A stretch of 64,000 nt of DNA from Conoideocrella luteorostrata (GCA_032433595.1 JASWJB010000036.1:124001-188000), one strand, 5' to 3'; positions 11,851 through 24,810 are shown, numbered from the stretch's first letter. Notes: generated by a model not told the origin, from the letters alone. A program made the numbers and translations.

Positions 11851-12521
11851 GGATAATTTACTTGGATAACAATCATGTCGTTGCTAAACTATGGCAGATC
11901 AAGAGTAAGGAGAATCGGGAAAGCTGGGCGGGATGAGAAAGCTCTTTATAATGGCTAAGGTTGACTGAGGCCGGCGCTAGTGTGCAGTCAGTATTTTGAA
12001 CGAGGGATAACTGACCACAGCTAGACCAATACGTTCGGACCTGTTTACAAGTACACATACAGTACGTCGGAGCTGTTCTTACTAGTCGGAGCTCCGCAAT
12101 TGGGTTGGAAGGACGTCATGTCGTGTTGCTTTGCTGGAGGATGGAGCCCCCGAGTAAGATAAGTAGGAGTCAATGCCCTTGAGTACCGTAGCCAACTTAA
12201 ATAAACCGGAGCTTAATTATATAAACAATTACACACTTTGGATCAGTGTCTAATGATCTTGCTTCCTATGAAAATGTCACGGATGGGGATCGTGGCTGGC
12301 GTCACATGATCTCCCACGTGGCCATACCTTCTGGGGAAACGTACTCGGCCTGCTCCATTCAGAGGGTGTGAGAGCAGCTAATATGGGGACAAAAGTCGTT
12401 GCTGAAAAGGAATTTCGCCATAACAACCGCCAAGGTCGCATTTCGACATTGACCGCCCGAAGTGAGGTTTAGTGGATTGAGCCTCGCGTGAGATCGCCAT
12501 GCTCGCAAGCAGCAGGCGATC
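11851..12521. other. Intergenic region upstream of COX10
   Basis: Divergent promoter space between the transaldolase relic and COX10. A CACGTG hexamer occurs at about 12315. No gene seen. Confidence 0.6.
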
Positions 12522-14081
12522 ATGCTGCCTCTCCAATTCCTAAATCGAACTCGTACGCTCGAGGTCCGCGCCATTCTTGCGACTGCGAACCGGCAGCCTT
12601 CGCGATGGCTCTCGTCTACGCGGCGGAGCTTACAAGCCCCTTGGAGCGGTAGCAGACCCCATGGTGCACCACTGCTTAGAAGCCCAGGCTTCTTCTTTTC
12701 AAATCGTATATTCGACCGGTCTAATTGTCTTGACTTGGTGACAAGAAGAACTGGATCAAGATTGACGTCGACAAATCACACACGAACCCAAACAACAGGC
12801 ACCTTCACGGCCAATGTTCAAGACTCACCTCAATTGACCTCAGACCTGCCTCCCCACCGCAGAAGACAGGCTCGAAAACAGCAGCCCAAGACGACTGCAA
12901 CAGCCGCCGACTCCGACTCATCTTCATCTCCAGCAGATGGTGCTCTCCCAGTCAATGCCTCCACGATTTTCACGAATGTAGCTGCCGCACAGCCTGCTAA
13001 TTCTTTCCGCCGCACACTCTCGACATTTCTCTCTCTCTCCAAGCCTCGCCTTACCGTACTCGTCGTTCTGACGGCCATGGCGCCATACGCATTATATCCC
13101 GTGCCCGAAATGCTCATGCCAACAATGACTGAAACGCCAAGTCTGAGCCCCCTGACTCTCCTTTTTCTTACGACCGGCACGGCACTCTGCTCAGCCAGTG
13201 CAAACGCCCTGAACATGCTCTATGAGCCTTCGACGGATGCGAAAATGTCACGAACAAGAAACAGACCACTAGTCCGCAAGCTGGTATCGCCTCGCGTAGC
13301 GGCCCTGTTTGCAATACTCGCTGGGGCTACTGGTGTTGGTGCTCTCTACTTTGGCGTCAACTCTACCGTCTCGTTCTTGGGTCTCTCGAATATCGTTTTA
13401 TATGCAGGAATTTACACGCCGTTCAAGGCCGTCACTGCGTTTAACACATGGATCGGAGCTGTAGTTGGCGGCATCCCACCCTTGATGGGCTGGGCCGCCG
13501 CCGCTGGAGAAACAGCTACCAACGACGGATCGTGGCGTGAATTACTGTTCGCCAGTGATGGCTCTTCAATAGGAGGTTGGCTGCTTGCTGGCCTGCTCTT
13601 TGCCTGGCAATTCCCTCACTTTATGGCCCTTAGCTGGTCCATCCGTGAAGAATACAAGGCAGCTGGGTTGCGGATGCTCGCGTGGACCAACCCCGCGCGC
13701 AACTCGCGAGTCGCTCTGCGGTACAGCCTAGTCTTTCTACCTATTTGCTTCGGACTCTGTGCCGCAGGAGTGACAGACTGGTCATTTGCGGTCACCAGTC
13801 TGCCCATCAACGTGTGGCTCCTTAGACAAGCCGTGCAGTTTTGGAGGTTCGAGGGTCACAAGGGCAGCGCGCGAGGTCTCTTCTGGGCCAGTGTATGGCA
13901 TTTACCAGGTGTAATGATTCTGGCACTGCTCCATAAAAAGGGCATGTGGAGTCGTGCGTGGAAGAGCTTGTTTGGTGATGATGACGGTGGCGAGTGGGAG
14001 GACGAGGAACTCGAAGAGATGGCTTGTATGACGGCTGCGAATGTTGCTGAGAAGAAGGCTGATGTTGCGACGGAGAGGTAG
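12522..14081 (+). CDS. COX10: Protoheme IX farnesyltransferase, mitochondrial (COX10)
   Basis: Inner-mitochondrial-membrane enzyme that attaches a farnesyl group to heme B to make heme O, the first step to heme A for cytochrome c oxidase. A single exon of 519 residues starts at the ATG at 12522. The first 150 or so residues are Arg/Ser/Thr-rich with few acidic residues, as expected for an import presequence plus linker. The UbiA-type prenyltransferase core begins at LSKPRLTVLVVLTAMAPYAL. The substrate/Mg motif is N231-x3-E235-x3-D239 followed by M-S-R-T, the arrangement characteristic of COX10. Further landmarks are YTPFKAVTAFNTWIGAVVGGIPPLMGW and FAWQFPHFMALSW segments in the membrane domain. 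It ends with an acidic tail. Convergent with the Myb gene. Confidence 0.95.
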   Translation: MLPLQFLNRTRTLEVRAILATANRQPSRWLSSTRRSLQAPWSGSRPHGAPLLRSPGFFFSNRIFDRSNCLDLVTRRTGSRLTSTNHTRTQTTGTFTANVQDSPQLTSDLPPHRRRQARKQQPKTTATAADSDSSSSPADGALPVNASTIFTNVAAAQPANSFRRTLSTFLSLSKPRLTVLVVLTAMAPYALYPVPEMLMPTMTETPSLSPLTLLFLTTGTALCSASANALNMLYEPSTDAKMSRTRNRPLVRKLVSPRVAALFAILAGATGVGALYFGVNSTVSFLGLSNIVLYAGIYTPFKAVTAFNTWIGAVVGGIPPLMGWAAAAGETATNDGSWRELLFASDGSSIGGWLLAGLLFAWQFPHFMALSWSIREEYKAAGLRMLAWTNPARNSRVALRYSLVFLPICFGLCAAGVTDWSFAVTSLPINVWLLRQAVQFWRFEGHKGSARGLFWASVWHLPGVMILALLHKKGMWSRAWKSLFGDDDGGEWEDEELEEMACMTAANVAEKKADVATER

Positions 14082-14970
14082 AGTCACTGCGAGACATTTC
14101 CCCCTCTTCATTCTGGGTGTTTTACTACTATGAGTCAATTTCCTTTGATGGTAACTTGTATAATTCACTTTCCTTTTCGCTCATTTTTTGAGCGGAGAGC
14201 GGATGAATAGTGGATGACAAGAGGAAGACTGATGGGTTTGGTTATGCTGCTGTAAGAATAGGTGCATGGCAATGGTGTAAGGCATAAAGCAACAAAATAT
14301 GTGTACAATTAGCAAATAAAAGTATGACAAGACTTCATCGATACCGAGGGACACCTTCGTCAGGACAGCAGAAAACAGAACAGTAATCCAGATTCATACC
14401 CATGCATGAAGCAAAGCCTGCTGTCAATCTGATGAACGGAGAAATTATAAAAATCAGTTTCACCAGCAACATCTATCTCTGTACTATACATTGAGAAAAG
14501 CAGGACATGTTCGTCTTTGCTGCACTAGTAATAAACAATATAATCCAACCATCCCCCAACGTGCCACCAATACTATTAGCTGCATCTTTTGTAAAGGAAT
14601 GAAATTTGCAATGGCGTAGCATCGCCTGATTTTGCTCTAAACACAAAAGAAAACATTCATCATTCATGAAAATCGCCATCCATCTGCTGGTTCATTCTTA
14701 AGTCAATTGGCGCAATGCGCGCATGCTTGTTTCATCATGGAATGAGCGTAGGTAAGGAAAATGTGATGCAAATCAGAGAGAAAAGAGAATATTTCAAGGA
14801 GAGTGAGAGAAAATGGATATGAGAAGAAGAAAATAGAACGACAGAAAAAGAAGGGAATCCAGGTCATACGCGACGGCACGCCTAGTTGTGCCGGGCGAAG
14901 AAACAAACAAAAAGGGGGTTAACTCGTGGTTTAGCCGTGGCAGACCAATTTTAAAAAAAATTGCGGCCTT
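14082..14970. other. Intergenic, convergent 3' regions
   Basis: AT-rich spacer between the COX10 and Myb-domain genes, which converge here. No coding sequence or repeat of note. Confidence 0.65.
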
Positions 14971-16063
14971 TCAAACTCTTCTACCGCCAGACCGGTTGAT
15001 CAGACTGTCAATTCCCATATCTGCGTTCGGTACTCGTTGTCCGTCAATGTAGGGGCTATTCCCTCGCGAACTGTATCTGTGTCCCTTGCTCGCCGAAGAG
15101 TCTGCACTTGAGGAGTATCCGTGGTGACTACCGTAGGATGCGGCGTATGCGTTAAGGTTGTAGGAGTTCTGATCGCCGCTAGTAGGATGCAAGTGTGACT
15201 GAGGCGTTGCGTGTCCTTGCAGTTGGTAGGTAACGCCCGAGATGGCGGAGCTCGTTGTGAAGGAATGCGTCGCGCCGACCGATGAGCCCGTTTCAGGACT
15301 GCTGTAGGATGCGTCTAGTTCATCAACAGGAGTCAGGCCGATGCCGGAAATACCGCTATCGTCGTCATACCCTGTGATATGAGAGCCAGTCTCAAGGCGA
15401 TCGCGGCGTGATGCCGCGCGAGCCGCACTTTGAAGATTCTTCAAGCCATTGGACATGCACTATATAGCAGACGCATGTACTGGTTAGTTTCTGATTAGAC
15501 GGTTGTTGCAGCACAGTAGAAGAACGCACCTTGGCTTCGACAACGTTCCACTTCTCACCAGTTCGAGCGGCAAGTCCACTCCAAATCTCCTTTCGCATGC
15601 CCATGTATTCTTTAGCCATCTGCTGAAGTTTGCGAGTATCCCAGTCATCAGCACCCTTACGCTCCATGAGACGCTCATGACGCTTGCGGCAGGCATTGGC
15701 ACTTTTGGTTGGGAAATATGCATCCTTGATCTGGCTCCAGTTCAGACCCTGCATTCTTGCCGTGACGAGTTGATTATCATCATGAGTAGTCCAGGCTCCA
15801 GATGATGCTCTGTGTTGGGTTGGAGGTACAGGTGCAGGAGCAAACTCGGCAGTGTAAGCATCGTATGGCACTTGCTGAGCTGCAGAAACCTGTAAAGCGG
15901 CCGAGTCAGGGCCCGGGGGGATGGTATAGTAGCTATTTGGCACTTGTATACGTTGTGTTTGCTGGGCATACAAGGAGGTTGGAGCCATGGCACCTGACAG
16001 CTGATTGACATACTGCTGGTGAGATTGGTGAGATCCACTCGTGTTGCGATGATGCTTAGGCAT
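14971..16063 (-). CDS. Myb/SANT-like DNA-binding domain protein
   Basis: Probable nuclear DNA-binding protein of 340 residues. Exon 1 is 16063-15530 and exon 2 is 15459-14971, with a 70-base GT-AG intron. Residues 1-85 are Gln/Ser/Pro-rich. Residues about 88-133 form a Myb-like helix bundle (GAWTTHDDNQLV, LNWSQI, SANACRKRHERLM), and a second, weaker repeat follows at about 140-190 with spaced tryptophans (W141, W161, W172) and is split by the intron. The C-terminal 150 residues are Ser/Gly/His/Tyr-rich and probably disordered. The gene has a very long upstream region (4 kb) shared with the divergent phosphate permease. The target genes are unknown; it could act as transcription factor or chromatin adaptor. 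Confidence 0.85.
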
Positions 16064-18748
16064 TATGATGGCTGTCTATTGAAAAATGGAAAACAGATTG
16101 TGAGACGAAAACAGTAGTATGGTATAAGTCTCTGAGACCAGCTCGCTGTAAGATGGCCGAAGTCGAATTGACGATAACGACGCTATTAATCAAGGCAGGA
16201 TGGGAGTGAATGTAGAGCTAAACGTATGCTTCCCCGCAGCACAAATAACAAATGCTAAAGAAAGAAAGGACGGCGAAGGTAGCTTGAAGTGTTGCAGTCA
16301 AGGGACTCCCAAGGTAAGCGAGAGGAAGCGCAGGGCTGTAGATGAAGGACAGACCCGAGATAGACCGGTCAAGTCGCCGAAAGAATGAGGAAACAGGCAA
16401 TGAATAAAATTTAATAAAAACGGAAAAGGCCGAAAAAGAAAGCTGAAGCCGCTCAGGGAAGTATGGAAATGTTGAAGGAGAAACGAAACAAGCTGACCTG
16501 GCCTCAAACGATGGGACATGAGGCAGCTTTAAGATCTTGAGACGACGACAAGCTCCATCGGCTTGACTAAGAAAAGATGACGGCCAATGCCCCGATGGGC
16601 GGCTGTAGAGATGAAACCAAGCCCGAAAGCCGAAAATGGAAGTGAAACGACCTCGCCGTGTCCAAAATGCCGACTTGTAGGGAAATGGGTCGATGATATT
16701 GGCCAGTGTGGAATCTGGGAGCGGCCCGGCGGCTAAGGCAAGCAGAGACGGAGCGGTTAATTGTGCAAGCGTTGCAGTAGCTGCCGGGCCGAAAATGAGT
16801 GGAATCAGAAAGAATAAACAATAGATATGTGAATGGGAGCTAGACTGTGGAGAGAATCAAGGGATATTGTCCGTCTGGGTAAGCGCCTCGTCCAGCGAGG
16901 CGCCAACGAGCTAACAGAGGAGAAGCCACAAAGGTTTAGATGCGGAGCAGCCCGCTTCGAATTGAGTATGAGAAGATGACGCTAGAAACTAGACTCTCTC
17001 CAGCTACGACTTGAGACAAATACATTACTAGCACGAACAGGCTCAAACAGGAATAAGGACTGCGACAAAGATAGACGGCGGTTATATCATGGGCTGAACG
17101 TTGTGGGGCAAAGGATCAAGCAGATTTTCGGAAAGATGCCCTCATACCGCGGCAAAGACTACAGGTGAATACCATAATTTGACAGCAGTCTCCTCGCTTC
17201 ATAGCGGGTCGTCGAAGCCAGTTCTTCAAATAGAAATGGGGGTTTTGGCGCGTGGAAATTGGAGGAGGGACGGCCACATGGTTTGTTTGACCAACCTAGG
17301 AAAGATGCGACTTGAGTAAGCGCCACAGCTCTGGGGACAAGGCTTTGTAGTTGCTATATATAAAATAACAAAAAAATAGAGCGAGAGGAGAGAGGGAGCC
17401 GCGGCATGCTGACATAGTTACCCGAAGCCACAGCGTTGTAGATGTGGCGCGAGAAGTACTCGATTCCGGTAAACGAGCTGTTCATAATACCGAATATTGA
17501 GCTCAGCGAATAGATGAACAGCGTCAGGCGGCAGTGGGTCTACCTAAACGCTGACTTCCAAGTAACTATGGAGAATCTATATATAAAAAGGGAGGTTCGC
17601 CGCATTAACACTGTGAACGTCGAGAAGCCCATGTGGATGAGAGGATTGAGAATTGTCGAGTGTTGGTTCGAAGCAAGCACAAGATTGGTCAGTTGCAGGC
17701 GCGCGTCTAGACTGGCCAGCGAAAGACCAAAGACATTGCGAGGTTAATTGGGGGATCCACTTTACCAGACCCTTTACGGCTGCTGCCAAATGCTAAGCTC
17801 CCCCATTCCGTACGGAGTACGGAGTACACTCCTACCAGCTGCTGACTAGCTGCCCAACGCTCAGGTCCAGCTCAGGGCACATCGACAAGGCCATCTCCGA
17901 TGCGCATGCTAAAATTAGGCCTTACTGACTTGGGCGGCACGAGCAACCAGAACTGATGCTGCCAAGTCGCCAAGTTGCACGATACTCGGGGAACCAAGAG
18001 ATTTGCAATCAACAGTCTCGCCTTGGCAGACAGCCACTGATTAACTTCAACCTCCGTGTCATTTTCGGTGTAAAGACACGATGAATTGTCGTCGAGAGGC
18101 GAAACGGATCCGCCAGCACCGAAACAGCGGCCAAGTTGCATACCAGGAACGCATCAGCCGGTCCGTTAACTGGCTGGCTCATAAATAACATAATACCAGC
18201 CAGGAGACACAACACCACTCTTCCGTCCTGCCACACTCTCGGATGTATCAAACCCTCCTTCCAAATACCGTTCCGTATCATGAACGGACTCTGTTTTCCC
18301 TAAGACTTTTTGGTGGCGAGAAATTTGAGGAGATCACGATGATCCCAATCATCTCGAACCATCGAAGACCCCGAAGATCACTTTGCCCCGGCCGCATATG
18401 CATTTATAATTTCCACCGCATGAACCCTCAATCGACTCGACCTCGTCCCACAGATCGCGTCGACGTGGGTCGGTTCGAGCCGACAGCTGTGAGCACGTTT
18501 CCGGTGCCTTCATGTGAGGCTTGGAAAAGATCTTCTCCTAGAGGACCCGTGAAAAACCAAAAAGGAACTATCTTTGCCCCTCGCGGATCAGTTAGTATCT
18601 GCTCCACATGCTTCAAGTTAACTCTACTCTCCCGGGCAAAGCGCAAGGATCTTTACCATCTCTTCAACGCTTCGCCGCGCGCCGTGGTCTTGTTAGCGGA
18701 TTTAGGCTGGGCCGAGTGTTACAATGAGTCCCAGCGACACATCGACCC

Positions 18749-18754
18749 CACGTG
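18749..18754. promoter_or_regulatory. CACGTG E-box, distal
   Basis: Palindromic CACGTG about 1.3 kb before the phosphate permease start. It is the core bound by Pho4/NUC-1-type bHLH regulators, but a single hexamer this far away is weak evidence. Confidence 0.3.
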
Positions 18755-19329
18755 GCCTATCGTTAAAGAGCAAGCAAAGGTTCCAGAGGTGGATCTGGGT
18801 TGTGCTCGCAGCCTCACTGGCGAATACTCCAGTAATATTGCTCCGATTGCCTTCACCTTTTTGAAAACCCACGATATTTCTTGGTGGACCTGAGCTGATT
18901 ATTCACTGTTCTTCCGCGGCCAACATGTCGCATCACCTGAACTATTGCGCGTCGTATCCGTGACTAGGCTTCTTACTTCCGCCTATAGTTCACACGTAGT
19001 CTGTTTTTTTTTTTCTGTTGAATTTCTGTGTTTGGTAATTGGAGCGACGGCGGCCGAATCAACATTCGGATCATTCATCTTCTGGCTGATTCGCCTCAAG
19101 TTCACAAAAGCAGAAATTGTCCATGTGCACAACCTCATTGTTTACCGAGTAATATCAGCTCTGACGCCGATATCGTGGAAGCTGACAAGCTTAACATATA
19201 CCAGATCCAGCCGCTACGAGGCATACGCCGCATCAGTTGCCCATGCCACCCTTTTTGACATTCTGAACTGCCAAAGGCATCATTTTAAAGCCGCATCGTA
19301 TCAGTCTAGACTCACATTGGGCAGTTTTG

Positions 19330-19335
19330 CACGTG
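19330..19335. promoter_or_regulatory. CACGTG E-box upstream of phosphate permease
   Basis: CACGTG 750 bases before the permease ATG. In Neurospora, NUC-1 binds CACGTG in promoters of phosphate-acquisition genes such as pho-4; here the role is inferred. Confidence 0.45.
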
Positions 19336-19571
19336 TGCCAACAGCAGCAAAATTGGTGACATCCTACAAGACCCACCGTTCGGTCTCTTCTCTGAGCTAG
19401 ATCACCGGAGTATGCAGTCTGGGCCTGCGTTCATAGCCAGGTCTATTGGATATGGACCGAGTATTGTGGCTTGGCTATCCCTGTCTCGGCCTGCCCAATA
19501 TGGGAGATATCCTGGTGCAGTCCGCCTTTCATACGGGGAGGTTTGTGCTGGGATATAGTCGATATCTCCCC

Positions 19572-19577
19572 CACGTG
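19572..19577. promoter_or_regulatory. CACGTG E-box upstream of phosphate permease
   Basis: CACGTG about 510 bases before the permease ATG, the closest of three. Candidate site for a Pho4/NUC-1-type activator under phosphate starvation. Confidence 0.5.
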
Positions 19578-20084
19578 TGAGATCTGGCGATTGTGATAGG
19601 AAGTCGGAACAAGGGTCTCGTTAAACTGCTCCACTCGCCCCCAACCGTCTCACACCCGCGACGTTGTTTTTGATATGCTTACACGCCAGCCTTTAACCTT
19701 AACAGCAACAAATGAACCAAGCCTATTACTCCGTTGAAGCCAGCATGTTGACCAATACAATCGCCACGCTGAACTGAGCCGGTCCCGGAATAATGCAAGT
19801 CTGGACCGGCTCGGTCAGCCCCCCCGGTGATGGAGGGTACGGACGAGTGGGAAGTGGTAAGAAATGCAGTCGGCCTGGCCGCCACATACAAGGGTGCTTG
19901 CTGGTTTGTCAAACATGTTTTGTCAAGTTGAACAGATGGCATAAAAGGCGGCGGGCGCCCGTCTAGCCCGGTAGATTGGAAGAGTTTCGAATCTGCAGAG
20001 AACCAGCTCGTGGGCACTCCCAAGTCAAGTCGAACGTCAGCAAGAGAGAACTGTATCAAAAGCATTTCCTCGCCCGTTATCAAG

Positions 20085-22086
20085 ATGGGATATCTCCACC
20101 AATACGACTATATCTTTGCCATTGGCACATTCTTCGCCCTGCTTGATGCCTTCAACAATGGTGCTAGTAAGTACAGCCACCAAGCTCAGGCCAACTCTTG
20201 GCAGAACTCTTGGTACTATTCTTGGCCCAGGGAAGAATCGATAAGCTAACCTTGGCATCTGCTTGGCAGACGATGTCGCCAACTCCTGGGCAACCAGTGT
20301 GTCTTCGAGATCGATCACCTACCGACAGGCTATGATCTTCGGCACCATTTTTGAAATGCTTGGCGCCATCACCGTCGGCGCTCGTACTGCCGAAACGATC
20401 AAGAATGGCATCATCCCTGCCACTGCTTTTAAGGAAAATGCCGGTGTCCAGATGCTTGCTTTTACATGCGCCTTGGCCGCTGCGTCTTCTTGGGTCATGT
20501 GGTGCACCCGTCATTCTGCTCATGTTTCTTCAACTTATTCTCTGATCTCGGCTGTTGCCGGAGTTGGAGTTGCTACTGTTGGAGCTTCTGGCGTGCAATG
20601 GGGTTGGAATGATGGAAAGGGCCTTGGTGCCATCTTCGCTGGTCTAGGCATGGCTCCAATCATCTCTGGTGGCTTTGCGGCTGCTATTTTCATGCTTGTT
20701 AAGCTGGTAGTCCACATGCGCAAGAACCCTGTTCCTTGGGCTGTGTACACGTCTCCCTTCTTTTTCCTCATTGCTGCTACTATTTGCACGCTTTCCATTG
20801 TTTACAAAGGCTCCCCAAATCTGGGCCTGAATAAGAAACCTGGGTGGTACATCGCGGCCGTCACCATGGGCTGCGGCTGTGGCGTTGCCGTTCTATCTGC
20901 CATCTTCTTCGTGCCCTTTGTTCACGCCAAGGTCATCAAGAAGGATCCCACCGTTAAGTGGTGGATGTTCATCTATGGCCCCGCTCTCCTTAAGCGCCCT
21001 GTTATTGAGCAAGCTGAGCGCGCAAACGTCCCAGACTACGCTGTTGTCCAGCACCACGGCGACGATGAGGACTCTTTTAATGGATCTCCCAAGCTTGCCG
21101 CAGAGGACGATTCTGCCAACGGAAAGCATGGCGTTATGTCTACATCAGAAGTTCAAAACGGACGCGGAGGCGAGAAGAGCCTTGCTAACCTGGAAGCCAC
21201 TCAAAAGTCGTACAAGGAGCTTATGGCTGAGGGTGAGGCTAGATTCCATGCCAGACTCTTGAAGAAGCGAGGACCTCTCGGATGGGCCATGAGAACCCTG
21301 CGAGACAATCCCATGGGCGCTGGTCAGATTTACGAGTTCCGCAACATGAAGACTTTTTTCAAGCGACTCCCCGCCCTGATTACCTGTGGCGCTCTATATG
21401 GTCTTCATTACGATATTCATGCCGCCCAGACGGGTATTGAAGGCACTCCCGAAGGTGAACGCATGAAGCGTGTTTATGCTGCCGCCGAGAAGTATCCCAA
21501 CGAAGTCGAGCACACCTACTCTTTCGTCCAGGTTCTGACTGCCTGTACCGCCTCTTTCGCTCATGGTGCCAACGATATCGGCAACTCGGTTGGCCCCTGG
21601 GCTGTCATCTATGGTGCCTGGAGCACCGGCAGTGCCGCTAAAGCTAAGGCTCCCGTCGATGTTTGGCAGCTTGCTGTTCTTTCTGCCACTATCTCTATTG
21701 GTCTGATCACCTATGGCTACAACATCATGAAGGGTAAGTTTTGCATCTATGCTATTGTCTTAATGAGCAAGTGAAATGGACAATCGCTAACATATTTCTT
21801 AGTTATGGGCAATAAGATTACCTACCACTCACCGAGTCGTGGAAGCTCCATGGAAATGGGTGCCGCCATCACGGTTCTGGTATTTTCTCAATTCTCCCTT
21901 CCCGTCTCTACCTCTATGTGCATTACTGGTGCCACCGTTGGTGTTGGTCTCTGCAACGGCACTCTCAAGGCTGTCAACTTCCAGCGAGTCGGACTTCTCG
22001 TATTTTCCTGGATCATGACTATACCTATCGCTGGCACCATCGGCGGTGTTCTCATGGGCTTATTCCTCAACGCTCCCAAGTTCTAA
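20085..22086 (+). CDS. Phosphate permease, PiT/Pho89 (PHO-4) type
   Basis: Plasma-membrane cation/phosphate symporter of the PiT family, related to yeast Pho89 and Neurospora PHO-4. Three exons (20085-20166, 20270-21733, 21803-22086) with GT-AG introns of 103 and 69 bases encode 609 residues, the usual size. The first intron splits the N-terminal signature; splicing restores GANDVANSWATS at residues 26-37. The second, inverted copy of the signature is HGANDIGNSVGPWA at 459-472, close after a large cytoplasmic loop (about 290-390) rich in charged residues. About 10-12 membrane segments surround these. CACGTG elements upstream fit phosphate-starvation control. The next gene downstream on the same strand is 4.4 kb away. 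Confidence 0.95.
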
Positions 22087-24254
22087 GTTTAGAACAGAGG
22101 CAGGAACGTGACTGGCAGAACCAGTCGTTGCTTTGATATACTATTTAATCTTGTTTTGAGTCACTGTCTTATTACATATGGAAGATATCCGGTAGCATTT
22201 GCCCTAAAAGTCATGCATGGGGCGTTTGATGATAATATCCTGAAACTTGAATAAACACACATATGAATCAGAAAATCTTGGTATCACTCGTCTTCATGTA
22301 GTGTTGCTTGTAGTTAAAACTCTAGCGCGGGGCTTATCGCCGAGTCTCAGTCGTTCCTACTACTACTCATTTCGTTGCTCTCCAACCGATAGTTAACGCT
22401 ACGCTCGCAGTATTTGCTGCAGATTACCGTTGCCGATGATACTCTCTTCAAGCGCAACTACCACCAAAGCTCGTCAGAAAAAAGATATATGTGGAAGTAA
22501 TGACGAGCTCACGGTGACTCTGCAAAGCCTTGGGGGTACTCCCCTCAGCTTGTCATCTCTTCAGTTCTCCGCACTGTGACGATGCGCTATCTGGCTTTTT
22601 CAATATTTCTCATCCTTGTAGCTTGACTCCTATGAACTTAAAAGAGGAGATCCAGGGCGAGTGGACTGTATCAACTTTATGAGCCGCTCGGCCGATGGTA
22701 CCCGTTGAATTACACAGTTCATCAAAACATGGAGTTTTGCGTCCGTGTACATGATAGCCACACTGTTCCTACATAGAAAGAGAGAGTCTGTCTCAGAACT
22801 TGGTGGGTGAAAGAATATACCCCTTGACCTTCGCCACGTACATTACCGTCCCATATTCGAGAAGACTCTGATAAATGCAGCATCATCATTGACCAAATCG
22901 TTGAATAGAGAATTTTGGCCACCGAAACCAAAGATAATTCGCGTCCGACCTTTGTAAGCCAAGAACATCCCGATCCCCACTGGGCCCCAGCGCAATTGGG
23001 TTCATTCATGATAAAGATATGGCCGGTCCACCTCGTGATGTCAAGTGAATTGGGACAAGATCATTGATAACACTGATTCTGTCAGCGTTGTCTTTCTATG
23101 CTTTGAACAAATGCCGTTCGTTCGTTTTTCATGGCCAGCTGTGGTCTCTGGCTTCAATCTAGGACTATTCAAATGAAATCTTGACGGCAGCTTCACAATC
23201 TTAGTATCACAATTACGACTTTTAACTGGCGACTCTCCTGCTCTGTTTCAACGACAATAAAGACCTCTTGTTGCATAATCGCCGCCAAGCTTGACGGCTT
23301 ATGATATTAAGCGCACGTCAAGAAGATTTTCCATGTCTGAAAGGCAGAAATCATCAGGCCACTTATGTTGGCCGGGTGATAGAGGGCTATGGTTTCGACT
23401 CAGCCACCGCTACATGTAAACCTGCTCGGTTACGTTGCAAACATACCATCCCGTTATATTAGTATACCATACTAGTAATAGTAAATGTGATAAGTTGCAG
23501 AGATTGTCTAGCTCGTCTTGAACCTACCAGTAGCCGGAGGCGTCTGAAAGCAAAACGCTTCCTAAAAACATAAAAAAAAAAACCACTCTATGCTATTCCA
23601 AGTTGGCATTCTGATCCCCCAACAAGTCCTCCGAGCATCAAAGTCTTTGGATGAGGCTTGGGTTCGAGTAAGCTCCAGCTTGATAACTGATATCTCCGTC
23701 CACCTCTGCATATGTTTGGCCACGCGATACAATCAATCGGCAGCCATGTCGGGCCGACTAGTTGTAAAGAACTTCATTGACAGCACGTTGCTTGCGCCAA
23801 GAATCAGAATCATGCTGCCAAATATTCTCTGTGAGCTGGAGGCAATCTGAACAATCCACATGTCCGCGCGAACAGATAGACAGAAACCAAGATGCGCAGT
23901 ACGTCAGGACACCATGTTGCTTCACAGCCCGCGAATGCTACGGCGGCCCCGCAAGATCCTGCCGCAAGACTTGCCATAAGAGGCACACCGCAGGAGGGAG
24001 CCTTCATTGTCGTGGTCCTTTAGGGTAATGCATGAAGTTAACTAGGAAAAGTGGCGATTAAGTGGTAATCACGATCGTCGCATACTGAGAAGGAATTCAG
24101 CATCGCGTCGAGGCCGATTTAACCAGTACCAGCCGCGAGTAAGTTAATTCTCATAATCAAAAAGTGATCTTGCGAGCCGCAGACCTTCCAGTGACAAGAA
24201 GATACCGACATGGCCGTAGCGCAGCCCAAGATGCCGATAGCGTAGTTAGCTGCT

Positions 24255-24289
24255 CATATATATATATATATATACGTACATATATATTA
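24255..24289. repeat. (TA)n microsatellite
   Basis: Two TA runs separated by CGTAC, in intergenic DNA. Confidence 0.9.
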
Positions 24290-24774
24290 AGCTCGATGAA
24301 GTCACGGTGCATGGCAATAGACACGAGAATTGAGATCATGAACGAACATGCGATTTAAGCAGCGGGCAACGAGAGGGCTGAGTTCTTGTGTGAATGCCCT
24401 GCTGGGCCATGTTGCCGTCGCGGAATCGGTTTGCCTAGATCCTGGAAGTGTTGACGATCTGCCGAAGACACGGCTTGATCGGTTACGGCCAAAACTCTGT
24501 ATAAGCGTGAGCGACCATCATTTTCTTTGAAGATGTATGCAAGAGGGGACAGATGTTGAGAGTCCGATCCTAAGCGGCATTGATTGGCCGATAGAACTCC
24601 TTGATCTTGCGGATGAAAAAGGCCCGTTCCTATTTTTGACGGCTTGAAGACTGCCACGGAGATGTCTGCGTGTGAGCTAGCGTCGACAGCCTGGATGACA
24701 TCTCATATAAACAATGCCTCATCGTACGTATAGCTAGCTGTCTTGCCGATTCCATGTTTGGAACAGAGTTGTTT

Positions 24775-24810
24775 AAAGAAAAATTAAAGAAAAATAAAGA
24801 AAAATTAAAG
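24775..24810. repeat. A-rich tandem repeat
   Basis: Three copies of a roughly 11-12-base unit of the form AAAGAAAAATTA. Confidence 0.8.

Larger units (their letters stand above)
16064..20084. other. 4 kb intergenic region between divergent genes
   Basis: The region next to the Myb gene is purine-rich and may contain a long 5' leader. An overlapping tandem pair of TACGGAGTA lies at 17811-17826. CACGTG elements at 18749, 19330 and 19572 lie toward the phosphate permease. The longest frame (18243-18893, plus strand, 216 codons) shows no domain, no hydrophobic pattern and no recognisable relatives, and I do not call it a gene. Confidence 0.5.

Noticed and set aside
18243..18893. 216-codon plus-strand frame
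   Set aside because: No domain, signal peptide or hydrophobic pattern; composition resembles translated non-coding DNA. Could be revived by transcript evidence.
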